DNA of 64,000 bases, taken from the NCBI RefSeq assembly GCF_030406405.1, contig NZ_JAUEPL010000021.1:1-64000 (forward strand), in the 5' to 3' direction. How positions within the stretch are numbered: the stretch's first letter is position 1; each line of letters opens with the position of its first letter. A program made the position numbers and the translations under genes. Below the pieces are notes generated by a model. The model ran no database searches and had not been told where the DNA came from. It saw only the letters and a program-made list of their open reading frames with translations. This document shows, piece by piece, positions 7,696-15,132 of this stretch. This stretch comes from Streptomyces ficellus (GTDB taxonomy: Bacteria > Actinomycetota > Actinomycetes > Streptomycetales > Streptomycetaceae).

Positions 7696-9143
7696 TGAGC
7701 GGCTCCCTGTGGCTGAAACCCACCACCGGCCAGGACACCCTGCCCGCCCTGCCGCGCCCCCGGCCCAGCTGGGCCGCCGCCGACCCCATCGACGAACTCA
7801 CCCACCGGCTGGAGGAGGTGATAGCCGCCGCCGTCCACCCCGACGAGATAGCGGCCATCCTCGAATCCGACGGCATGACGGACGACCACATACGGCTCAC
7901 CTACGGCCGCCAGGACTCCTTCGCCCTCGCCGAAGACCTCTACGCGCGCGTGGAGCGGCGTTTCCCCGAACCGCCGGGCCCGCCCGCCGACCCCTCGCAC
8001 ACCGGCCTCACCGGCTGCCTGCTGCGCGGCCTGGTCTTCGCCCTCCCCGGCCTCGCGTACGTCATCGGCGCGCCCTTCCTCGCCGGCCCGCCCGGCGCGC
8101 TGGGCCTGCCCGCCGGTACGGTCCCGCTGCTCGCCGGAGCGGTCACCGGCTGGGTGTGGAACCAGGCCCTGGCCCACCGCGCCTACTCCTGGCTGGGCCT
8201 CGGCGACCGCCGCGCCGCCGCCCGCACCCTGCTCAGCGGCGCCCCGGCCGGTGCCCTGGCCGGCGCGGTCGTCGCCGTCGCCGCGGCCGGGCCGGGGGAG
8301 TGGGGCGCCGCCACGTTCGCCGCCGGACAGGCGCTGTACCTGGCCGCCGCGACCGTACTGCTCGTCCTGGACCGCGAGAAGGCCCTGCTGGGCGCGCTGC
8401 TGCCGCTCGTGGCGGGCGCCCCCGTCGCCTTCTGGACCGACCCGCCGCTCGCACCGCGCACCGCCCTGCTGCTCGCCTCCCTCGTCGCGGCCGTCGCCCT
8501 CGCGCTGCACGCCCTGCTGCCGGCCGGGCCACGCGCCGAGGCCGGACGGACCGCGCCCCGGCTCGCCGCGTCCCTGCCGTACGGGCTGTTCGGGCTCGGC
8601 ACCGGCGGGCTCGTCCTGTACGCCGCGATCGGCGACGTCCTGGCCGAGGGCGCCGGTGCCCCGGTGGCCGCGCCGACCGCCGTGGCGCTCACCCTCTCGA
8701 TGGGCCCCGCCGAGTGGCTGCTGTACCGGTTCCGTGGCGAGAGCCTCGCCGGGCTGCGGGCCACCACCAGCGCCCGCGCCTTCCGCCGCGCCACGGCCAC
8801 CACGCTCGTGCTGTGCCTCACCGCGTACCTGGCGGTGCTGCTGCTCCTGGCGGTGGCCGGGACACTGCTGTGGCCGGGCGCGCCCGCACTCGGCGGCTTG
8901 CGGCTGGTGTCGCTGCTGCTGATCGGTACGGTGCTGTGGGCGGCCCTGCTGCTCCAGTCCTTCGGGGCGGTGCTCAGTGCCGCGGTGGTGTGCGGGGCGG
9001 CGGCCGGGGCGCAGACGGTGGCACTGGCGACGGGCGCGGGCGACCCGAGGCTCGCCGGCGCGGCCGCCTCGGGGGCGGCGGCCGTGGTGCTCACCGTCCT
9101 CGGCTGCGTACTGCTCGGACGGGCGACCGCCCACCGCGTGTGA
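7695..9143 (+). CDS. Polytopic membrane protein of the exopolysaccharide operon (candidate exporter)
   Basis: 482 aa, not recognised at family level. Residues 1-100 are hydrophilic and probably cytosolic (DPIDELTHRLEEVIAAAVHPDEIAAILESDG); the remainder is about 12 hydrophobic segments rich in Ala/Leu/Gly, with MGPAEWLLYRFR and SARAFRRATATT as cytosolic-looking loops. Size and topology resemble PelG, the MOP-like inner-membrane partner of PelF, and its position directly after pelF (one-base overlap) supports a role in moving the chain across the membrane. No PelG signature residues can be claimed without alignment. It could also be a scaffold for the cytosolic synthase. Confidence 0.6.
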   Translation: MSGSLWLKPTTGQDTLPALPRPRPSWAAADPIDELTHRLEEVIAAAVHPDEIAAILESDGMTDDHIRLTYGRQDSFALAEDLYARVERRFPEPPGPPADPSHTGLTGCLLRGLVFALPGLAYVIGAPFLAGPPGALGLPAGTVPLLAGAVTGWVWNQALAHRAYSWLGLGDRRAAARTLLSGAPAGALAGAVVAVAAAGPGEWGAATFAAGQALYLAAATVLLVLDREKALLGALLPLVAGAPVAFWTDPPLAPRTALLLASLVAAVALALHALLPAGPRAEAGRTAPRLAASLPYGLFGLGTGGLVLYAAIGDVLAEGAGAPVAAPTAVALTLSMGPAEWLLYRFRGESLAGLRATTSARAFRRATATTLVLCLTAYLAVLLLLAVAGTLLWPGAPALGGLRLVSLLLIGTVLWAALLLQSFGAVLSAAVVCGAAAGAQTVALATGAGDPRLAGAAASGAAAVVLTVLGCVLLGRATAHRV

Positions 9144-9192
9144 CGCGACGCATCTGACGTAGAGGCACCTGACGTAAAGGAAACGACGAACC

Positions 9193-9801
9193 GTGGACCT
9201 CCTGGTGCCGTACTACGAGCACCCCGCCGACCGCCCCGCCGAGTGGGACGCCATCATCGCCGCCGCGCCCCGGCTCTACGGGGTCGTGCTCAACCCCGCG
9301 AACGGCGCCGGCCCCGCCCCCGACCCCGCGTTCGTGACCGTCGCCGACCGGCTGCGCGCGGCCGGGGTGTGCGTCCTCGGCTACACCGACACCGGCTACG
9401 GCCGCCGCCCGCACGCCGACGTCCTCACCGACCTGGTCCGCCACCGCGACTGGTACGGCGCGGACGGCGCGTTCCTCGACCAGGTCCCCACCGAGCCGGA
9501 GTTTGTCGCGCACTACCGCCGCCTGGGCGTGGCCGCCCGCGCGGCCGGCGCCGCCACGCTCGTCCTCAACCACGGTGCCCACCCCCATCCGGCGTACGCC
9601 GAACTTGCCGACCTGCTGGTCACGTTCGAGGGCCCCTGGGACACCTACCGCGCCCTGGACCTCCCCGTCGCCGACCACTACTGCCACCTGGTCTACGCCG
9701 CCCCGCCCGGCGCCCGCCCCACCACCCGCGTCCGGTGCGCGGTCCCCGGCGGCGGGGACCACCCGTGGGGGACCCTGCCGCACGTCCTGGCGGGTGCGTG
9801 A
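9193..9801 (+). CDS. Spherulin-4 / Sph3-like (GH135 family) glycoside hydrolase
   Basis: 202-aa TIM-barrel protein of the Spherulin-4 family, related to fungal Sph3, which cleaves galactosaminogalactan. Visible family features: LLVPYYEHP at the N-terminus, VVLNPANGAG, VLGYTDTGYGRR, DGAFLDQVP (Asp96) and LLVTFEGPWDTY (Glu146). After the candidate catalytic Asp the sequence has Gln97, where fungal members, as I recall, have an acidic residue. GTG 9193 is the only possible start: an in-frame TAA lies 18 bases upstream, and AAGGA precedes it. The protein therefore has no signal peptide or membrane anchor. Its TGA overlaps the next ATG by one base. Confidence 0.8.
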   Translation: MDLLVPYYEHPADRPAEWDAIIAAAPRLYGVVLNPANGAGPAPDPAFVTVADRLRAAGVCVLGYTDTGYGRRPHADVLTDLVRHRDWYGADGAFLDQVPTEPEFVAHYRRLGVAARAAGAATLVLNHGAHPHPAYAELADLLVTFEGPWDTYRALDLPVADHYCHLVYAAPPGARPTTRVRCAVPGGGDHPWGTLPHVLAGA

Positions 9802-10592
9802 TGCGACGCGCGCTCCCCGTGCTGCTGGCCGCCCTGCTCCTGCTGGCCGGGTGCACCAGCCCGTCCGACGACGACCCCGCCCCGCCGCGCCCCGGCCGCT
9901 GGCAGCCCGAGCCCGGCCTGGCCTGGCAGTGGCAGCTCAGCGGGCGCCTCGACCCGAGCGTCGACGTCCCCGTGTACGACATCGACGGCTTCGACCAGAG
10001 CGCGGGCGCCGTCGCCGACCTGCACCGGCGCGGCCGCAAGGTGATCTGCTACCTGTCCACCGGCGCCTGGGAGGACTGGCGCCCGGACGCCGCGGCGTTC
10101 CCCCGGACGGTCATCGGACGCGGCAACGGCTGGGACGGCGAGCGGTGGCTCGACATCCGCCGAACCGACGTCCTCCGGCCGCTGATGGCGGCCCGCCTCG
10201 ACATGTGCCGGGACAAGGGCTTCGACGCGGTCGAGCCCGACAACATGGACGGCTACGCCAACGACACCGGCTTCCCCCTCACCGCCGCCGACCAGCTCCG
10301 CTACAACCGCCTCATCGCCCGACTCGCCCATGAGCGCGGCCTCGCGGTCGGTCTGAAGAACGACCTCGACCAGATCCCCGAGCTGGTCGGCGACTTCGAC
10401 TTCGCGGTCAACGAACAGTGCGCCGAGCACGACGAGTGCGACCGGCTCAGCCCCTTCATCGCCGCGGGCAAGGCGGTCTTCCACGTCGAGTACGAACTGC
10501 CGACGCGCGCGTTCTGCCCGCAGGCGGAGCGGCTGCGGATGAGCTCGATACTGAAGCGGTACGAACTGGACCCCTGGCGCCGGGCATGCTGA
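9801..10592 (+). CDS. GH114 lipoprotein, endo-alpha-1,4-polygalactosaminidase (Ega3-like)
   Basis: Predicted surface lipoprotein hydrolysing alpha-1,4-linked galactosamine. 263 aa: signal peptide with lipobox LLAGC (Cys18), then a GH114 barrel with VPVYDIDGFDQS, VICYLSTGAWEDWRPDA, DAVEPDNMDGY (Glu145, Asp147) and FAVNEQCAEHDEC (Glu205), all typical for the family. Last gene of the operon, translationally coupled to the Sph3-like gene. In fungi the matching enzyme Ega3 sits in the galactosaminogalactan cluster. Its role here could be trimming, release, or rescue of deacetylated polymer. The stop codon is the first base of a strong stem-loop. Confidence 0.88.
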   Translation: MRRALPVLLAALLLLAGCTSPSDDDPAPPRPGRWQPEPGLAWQWQLSGRLDPSVDVPVYDIDGFDQSAGAVADLHRRGRKVICYLSTGAWEDWRPDAAAFPRTVIGRGNGWDGERWLDIRRTDVLRPLMAARLDMCRDKGFDAVEPDNMDGYANDTGFPLTAADQLRYNRLIARLAHERGLAVGLKNDLDQIPELVGDFDFAVNEQCAEHDECDRLSPFIAAGKAVFHVEYELPTRAFCPQAERLRMSSILKRYELDPWRRAC

Positions 10593-10625
10593 CGGCGCCC
10601 CGCGCGATGCCGTGCGGGGCGCCGT
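10592..10625. terminator. Bidirectional terminator between the EPS operon and cspA
   Basis: Perfect 12-bp inverted repeat ACGGCGCCCCGC / GCGGGGCGCCGT with a 10-nt loop. It overlaps the GH114 stop codon and lies 13 bp beyond the convergent cspA stop. Confidence 0.8.
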
Positions 10626-10637
10626 GGGTGGATACGG

Positions 10638-10841
10638 TCAGGCGGGTGTGACGTTCTCGGCCTGCGGCCCCTTCGGTCCCTGCGTGACGTCGAACTGGAC
10701 CTTCTGGCCCTCGTTGAGCTCGCGGTATCCGGTGGCGGCGATGGCCGTGTAGTGGACGAACACGTCGGGGCCGCCGCCGTCCTGCTCGATGAAGCCGAAG
10801 CCCTTTTCCGCGTTGAACCACTTCACAGTGCCGGTTGCCAT
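10638..10841 (-). CDS. cspA: Cold-shock domain protein
   Basis: 67-aa single-stranded nucleic-acid-binding protein of the CspA family, acting as an RNA chaperone. It starts MATGTVKWFNAEKGFGFI (RNP1) and includes DVFVHYTAI (RNP2), both intact. The ATG at 10839-10841 is chosen over an upstream in-frame ATG because AAGGAGAT lies seven bases before it and the family starts here. Single-gene transcript, convergent with the EPS operon. Confidence 0.96.
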   Translation of the reverse strand: MATGTVKWFNAEKGFGFIEQDGGGPDVFVHYTAIAATGYRELNEGQKVQFDVTQGPKGPQAENVTPA

Positions 10842-10909
10842 GTTGATCTCCTTCTTCCTCCCCCCACGACTACCGGGCCGCGGCACCCTTCAAACGTCCC
10901 CTGCCCCAG

Positions 10910-11710
10910 TCAGCCGAGTGTCAGCGCGACCAGCGCCGCCGTGGCCGCCGTCTCCGCCACCGCCCCGAACACATCGCCCGTCACCCCGCCGAACCGGCGC
11001 ACACAGCGGCGCAGCAGCAACTCGGCCGCCCCCAGCGCCACCACGGCCGCCAGCGCGTGCCGCACGGCGCCCCCGGGCCCGGCCACCAGCCCCGCCCCGG
11101 CGCACCCGGCCACCACCAGCGCCGTCACCGCGAGCGCCGGCCCCGCCGGAACCGTGCCCGCCACCACCGCGCCCAGGCCCTCGGGGCGAGCGGCCGGCAC
11201 AGCGGTACGGGAGGCGAGGGTGAGCGCCAGACGGGCGACCGTGCCGCTGACGGCCGCCGCGGCCATGCCGTACGCCCAGCCGGCCGTTCCCTCCGCGTAC
11301 AGCCGGTGCAGCGCCGCCACCTGGGCGAGCAGGACGAACACCAGCGTGATCACCCCGAAGGGGCCGATGTCCGACTGCTTCATGATCCGCAGCGCGTCCT
11401 CGGCGGGCCTGCCGCTGCCCAGTCCGTCCGCCGTGTCCGCGAGCCCGTCGAGGTGCAGGCCCCGGGTCAGCAGCGCCGGCACGGACACGGACGCCACGGC
11501 GGCGAGCAGCGGGCCCGCGCCGAGCAGCAGGAGCAGCCCCCCGGCCGCCGCCGCGGCGAGGCCCACCAGCAGGCCCGCGAGCGGCGCGCACAGCATCCCG
11601 GCGCGGGCGGCGTCGCGGTCCCAGCGGGTGACGCGGGCGGGCAGCACGGTGAGGGTGCCGAAGGCGAACCGTATGCCGTGGCCGCCCGTACGGGTGTGGG
11701 AAGTGGTCAC
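10910..11710 (-). CDS. cobS: Adenosylcobinamide-GDP ribazoletransferase (cobalamin synthase)
   Basis: Integral membrane enzyme joining AdoCbi-GDP with alpha-ribazole to form adenosylcobalamin. The 266-aa protein has the family N-terminus IRFAFGTLTVLPAR, the conserved LTRGLHLDGLADTADGLGSGRP, and IMKQSDIGPFGV, with several hydrophobic helices. The GTG at 11708-11710 is chosen because a good promoter (11718-11745) places its -10 box 7 nt before it, suggesting leaderless translation; a longer frame back to 11788 would overlap that promoter. It is separated from cobT/cobU by three membrane genes. Confidence 0.92.
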   Translation of the reverse strand: MTTSHTRTGGHGIRFAFGTLTVLPARVTRWDRDAARAGMLCAPLAGLLVGLAAAAAGGLLLLLGAGPLLAAVASVSVPALLTRGLHLDGLADTADGLGSGRPAEDALRIMKQSDIGPFGVITLVFVLLAQVAALHRLYAEGTAGWAYGMAAAAVSGTVARLALTLASRTAVPAARPEGLGAVVAGTVPAGPALAVTALVVAGCAGAGLVAGPGGAVRHALAAVVALGAAELLLRRCVRRFGGVTGDVFGAVAETAATAALVALTLG

Positions 11711-11717
11711 CGCGGGC

Positions 11718-11745
11718 ACAGTAGTCGCTGCTGGCAACAGGTAAA
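11718..11745 (-). promoter_or_regulatory. Predicted promoter of cobS, leaderless type
   Basis: On the minus strand: -35 TTTACC, 16-nt spacer, -10 TACTGT, then seven bases to the GTG of cobS. The spacing puts the transcription start at or next to the start codon, so the mRNA would lack a Shine-Dalgarno leader. No cobalamin riboswitch fits in the 76-bp gap. Confidence 0.5.
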
Positions 11746-11786
11746 TTGCCCATATTGCCCATAGAGCGCAATCCGGAGCGGGTGGC

Positions 11787-12617
11787 ATGGGTCACTGGTT
11801 TTACCGCAACATCGTCGAACCGGGAAAGCTCCCGTTGCTGGTCGCCCTGGCCTCTTTCATCCTGACGTTCCTGATCACCCGTACCGTCACCCGCCTGATC
11901 CGGGCGGGCAGGGGGCCCTTCCGCAACGTCGGGCGCGACGGGCTGCACATCCACCACGTGGTGCCGGGTGTCGTCCTCACGCTGATCGGCGGGTTCGGCG
12001 CGGTCGCCGTCGGGCGGCACGGCGCGGCGCCCATCGTGTGCGCCGTGCTGCTCGGGGTGGGCGCGGGCCTCGTCCTCGACGAGTTCGCGCTGATCCTCCA
12101 CCTCGACGACGTCTACTGGACCGAAGAGGGCCGCAAGAGCGTGGAGGTCGTCGTCCTGACCGCCGCCCTCCTCCTGCTGGTCCTCGGAGGCTTCTCGCCG
12201 CTCGGCGTCAACGAGGTCAGCCAGGCGGAGCTGCAGAGCCGCACCAGCGTCCTCCTCAACTACGGCCTGAACTTCCTGTTCGTGCTGATCGCCCTGTTCA
12301 AGGGCAAGTTCCGGATGGCGATCATCGGTACGTTCGTCACACCCGTCGCCGTCATCGCGGCGCTGCGCCTGGCTCGCCCCGGGTCCCTGTGGGCCCGCCG
12401 CTTCTACCGCCGCAGGCCCCGCGCGCGGGCCAAGGCGGGGCTGCGGGCCTTCCACCACGACCGCCGCTGGGACCGGGTCAGGCGCGGCTTTCACGACCTG
12501 ATCGCGGGCGCCCCGGACCGCGTACTGCCGCTGCGCCACTCCCCGGGCGCGCCACCGCGTCCACCGGAACGCGGGCCCGGCGGCCGGTCCGGTGACCGGT
12601 CCGACGACCGGCGCTGA
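11787..12617 (+). CDS. Conserved integral membrane protein with HIHH and DEFALILHLDDVYW motifs
   Basis: 276 aa, function unknown. About six membrane helices follow a short N-terminus. Distinctive conserved-looking polar motifs are DGLHIHHVVPG (three His) and DEFALILHLDDVYWTEEG (acidic cluster, His), suggesting metal or lipid-headgroup binding within the membrane region. The C-terminal 70 residues are Arg/Pro/Gly-rich and cytosolic. ATG 11787 follows GGAGCGGG. It is divergent from cobS, and its 3' end overlaps the convergent rhomboid-like gene by 127 bp. The adjacent lysyl-phosphatidylglycerol synthase-like and rhomboid-like genes hint at an envelope role. Confidence 0.75.
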   Translation: MGHWFYRNIVEPGKLPLLVALASFILTFLITRTVTRLIRAGRGPFRNVGRDGLHIHHVVPGVVLTLIGGFGAVAVGRHGAAPIVCAVLLGVGAGLVLDEFALILHLDDVYWTEEGRKSVEVVVLTAALLLLVLGGFSPLGVNEVSQAELQSRTSVLLNYGLNFLFVLIALFKGKFRMAIIGTFVTPVAVIAALRLARPGSLWARRFYRRRPRARAKAGLRAFHHDRRWDRVRRGFHDLIAGAPDRVLPLRHSPGAPPRPPERGPGGRSGDRSDDRR

Positions 12618-13252
12618 CGCCAGGACGCGACCGCGCACACCACCAGGACCGCCACGATCGCCGCCAGGTGCTCCTTGCCCGCGAGGTTGCACTTCACCAG
12701 CACCTCGACCACCATCGCCGCCACCACCAGGCCACCGGTCAGCCAGGCCCGGTAGTGCCAGCAGACGAACACCGCGAGCCCCACGACCGCCGCCGAGGGG
12801 CCGGTGTCCATGACGGCCGCGTCCGACGCGGGCAGCCCCAGCCCGAGTGGGGCGTCCGGGCCGAGCGCGATACCGATCCGCGCGTACAGCGTCCCGCCCA
12901 GCGTCGCGGCGTACGCGATCAGCAGCGTACGCAGCCGGCCAAGACAGATCTCCGCGATGCCGAACACCAGCAGGATCTGCGCCAGCGCGCCCCACACCGG
13001 CAGGTCCAGCGCCGGTACGAACAGCGACAGGGGCGTGCGCAGCAGCGCCGTCCACAGCGGGTCCTCGGCGCGCACCGCCCCGATGGCGTGCACCGGCCCC
13101 AGGCCCCAGGGCTGGTTCTGTACGAGCTGGAAGGCGGCCGTCAGGCAGACCGCGCCGAGCGTCATGGCGACTGCCCGCCACGTCCGCGTCACCAGCGCCG
13201 TCGTCACGGCCGCGTAGATCGCCCCCCACTCGCGGCGCGCGAACCGTCTCAC
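12491..13252 (-). CDS. Rhomboid-like integral membrane protein
   Basis: 253 aa with about six membrane segments. TGPSAAVVG (Ser153) and AGKEHLAAI (His195) resemble a rhomboid Ser-His dyad in spacing, so a rhomboid-like fold is likely, though catalysis is uncertain. The GTG at 13250-13252 overlaps the TGA of the upstream lysyltransferase-like gene (GTGA), showing translational coupling. The last 40 residues (RRSSDRSPDRPPG and onward) overlap the convergent gene ending at 12617 by 127 bp; this tail is low-complexity. Confidence 0.72.
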   Translation of the reverse strand: MRRFARREWGAIYAAVTTALVTRTWRAVAMTLGAVCLTAAFQLVQNQPWGLGPVHAIGAVRAEDPLWTALLRTPLSLFVPALDLPVWGALAQILLVFGIAEICLGRLRTLLIAYAATLGGTLYARIGIALGPDAPLGLGLPASDAAVMDTGPSAAVVGLAVFVCWHYRAWLTGGLVVAAMVVEVLVKCNLAGKEHLAAIVAVLVVCAVASWRQRRSSDRSPDRPPGPRSGGRGGAPGEWRSGSTRSGAPAIRS

Positions 13253-15006
13253 CGCCGGCCGTCCAGGTGCCGGTGCATCCACTTCGGCAGTCCCGGAGCC
13301 TCCGGGAAGCCTTCCGCGCGGCCGGCGGCCAGCCCGATGCGCAGCAGGTCGGAACTCTTCTCGAAGAGCATGAAGCGCGGCTCCCAGATCGGTCGGTACT
13401 TGGCGTTGGCGCGGTACAGCGACTCGATCTGCCACCAGCGGGAGAAGAAGCTGAGCAGCGAGCGCCACAGTCGCAGCACGGGGCCGGCCCCGAGCCTCGC
13501 GCCACGTTCGAAGACCGACCTGAACATCGCGAAGTTCAGTGAGACCTGAGTGATCCCGATCTCCCCGGCGCGCTGGAGCAGTTCGATGACCATGAACTCC
13601 ATCAGGCCGTTCTCGGCGTCCCGGTCCCGCCGCATCAGGTCCAGCGACAGGCCCTTGGGCCCCCACGGCACGAACGACAGCAGGGCGCGCGGCCGGCCGT
13701 CGGCGTCGGTGCATTCGAGCATCACGCACCGCCCGTCGGCCGGGTCGCCGAGCCGCCCCAGGGCCATGGAGAAGCCGCGCTCGGTCGCGCCGTCGCGCCA
13801 GTCGTCGGCCAGCCGCACCAGGTCGGCCATCTCGTCGGCCGGGATGTCCTCGTGGCGGCGGATGCGCACCTGGTACCCGGCGCGTTTGATCCGGTTGTAG
13901 GCCTGGCGCACGGTCCGCATCGCGCGCCCCTCCAGGGTGAACTCGCCCGTGTCGACGATCGCCTCGTCGCCCAGCTCCAGGGCGTCCATGCCGTGGCGGG
14001 CGTAGACGGTGCCCGCCTCCTCGCTCGCGCCCATCACGGCCGGGATCCAGCCGTGCTCGCGCGCCTGCGCCAGCCACGGCTCGATCGCGCCCGGCCAGGC
14101 CTCCGGGTCGCCGATCGGGTCGCCGGAGGCGAGGCAGACGCCGCCGACGACGCGGTAGGCGACGGCCGCCTTCCGGGTGGGCGACCACACCACGCTCTTC
14201 TCCCGGCGCAGGGCGAAGTACCCCAGCGAGTCGCGCTCGCCGTGCCGCTCCAGCAGCGCCCGCAGCTGCTCCTCGTCCTGCGGGCCGAGCGGATCGACGA
14301 CCCGGCGGGAGCGGAACGCCGCGTACAGCACGGCGATCAGCAGGAGCGCCGCCATGACGTTGATGACGACGTCCACCCAGCCCGGCGTAGTGATGTTGGG
14401 CAGGCCTGAGGCGTCGGGGACGAGTGTGAACAGGCGCAGCACGCCGTAGCGCCAGCGCTCCAGGAAGGTGGAGGGGGCGGTGGCGGTGTTGGTCGCGGTG
14501 ACGAGCAGGGCGGCGAGCAGCGAGGTGACCAGCAGCCCGCCCACGGCCACGGCGGTGGCGAGGGCCGGGTTGGAGCGGTCGCCCTTGGCGTAGAACTCGC
14601 GGCGGCCGAGGAGCAGCGCCAGCACGAAGGCCGCGGTCAGGAGCAGCGAGACCCAGTTCTGGGGGTGTCGCCGGATCTCCGGGAGGAGCGCGACGGCGGC
14701 GAGGAGCAGGAGGAGGAACAGCCCGCCCAGTACGGAGTTGAGGATCCACGCGGCCCGCTTGCGGCGGCGCATGGTGATCGCCAGGAAGAGCGTGAACGCC
14801 CCCGAGGCGAAGCCGGCGGTGAGCAGGTACGGCGTGAAGTAGTTGTCCGTGTTGTGCCGCCGCAGGTCCTGGCCGAGGGAGACCCACACGGCGCCCAGGA
14901 AGTTGATGAAGGTGACGACCCGCAGGTACCAGACGGCGAACGCGGCGCTGCGCCGCGACCGGACGGTGCTGCCGGGCGCTTCGGCGGTCAGACGGACTTC
15001 TCCCAT
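13249..15006 (-). CDS. Lysyl-phosphatidylglycerol synthase-like membrane protein (MprF/DUF2156 type)
   Basis: 585 aa. The N-terminal 240 residues hold about seven membrane helices; the C-terminal half is a DUF2156/LPG_synthase_C GNAT-like domain (LGYFALRREKSVVWSP, VYARHGMDALELGDEAIVD, MRTVRQAYNRIKRAGY, FVPWGPKGLSLDLMRRD, FARMFRS-type end). Such proteins move an aminoacyl group from aminoacyl-tRNA to phosphatidylglycerol and reduce surface negative charge. The amino acid used is not readable here. No Shine-Dalgarno precedes ATG 15006, but TATGAT lies 8 nt upstream, suggesting a leaderless mRNA. Coupled to the rhomboid-like gene by a 4-bp overlap. Confidence 0.85.
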   Translation of the reverse strand: MGEVRLTAEAPGSTVRSRRSAAFAVWYLRVVTFINFLGAVWVSLGQDLRRHNTDNYFTPYLLTAGFASGAFTLFLAITMRRRKRAAWILNSVLGGLFLLLLLAAVALLPEIRRHPQNWVSLLLTAAFVLALLLGRREFYAKGDRSNPALATAVAVGGLLVTSLLAALLVTATNTATAPSTFLERWRYGVLRLFTLVPDASGLPNITTPGWVDVVINVMAALLLIAVLYAAFRSRRVVDPLGPQDEEQLRALLERHGERDSLGYFALRREKSVVWSPTRKAAVAYRVVGGVCLASGDPIGDPEAWPGAIEPWLAQAREHGWIPAVMGASEEAGTVYARHGMDALELGDEAIVDTGEFTLEGRAMRTVRQAYNRIKRAGYQVRIRRHEDIPADEMADLVRLADDWRDGATERGFSMALGRLGDPADGRCVMLECTDADGRPRALLSFVPWGPKGLSLDLMRRDRDAENGLMEFMVIELLQRAGEIGITQVSLNFAMFRSVFERGARLGAGPVLRLWRSLLSFFSRWWQIESLYRANAKYRPIWEPRFMLFEKSSDLLRIGLAAGRAEGFPEAPGLPKWMHRHLDGRR

Positions 15007-15014
15007 GAAACGCG

Positions 15015-15020
15015 ATCATA
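15015..15020 (-). promoter_or_regulatory. Consensus-like -10 box for a leaderless transcript
   Basis: TATGAT on the minus strand, separated by 8 nt from ATG 15006 of the LPG synthase-like gene. With no Shine-Dalgarno present, transcription probably begins at the start codon. The -35 region (around 15038-15043) is a poor match. Confidence 0.4.
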
Positions 15021-15049
15021 TGGGGCATCACGTGACATGGCTGGGCGTG

Positions 15050-15089
15050 CGGTACGGCCGCCGTCCGTTCAGCGGCAGCGGCCGTACCG
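15050..15089 (-). terminator. Stem-loop terminator after cobT
   Basis: 12-bp perfect inverted repeat CGGTACGGCCGC / GCGGCCGTACCG with a 16-nt loop, between the cobT stop and the promoter of the next minus-strand gene. It separates cobU-cobT from the membrane-gene unit. Confidence 0.7.
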
Positions 15090-15132
15090 GCGCACCTCGG
15101 TCGCGCTGGGACCGCTGGCGTGGGTGCGGCCG

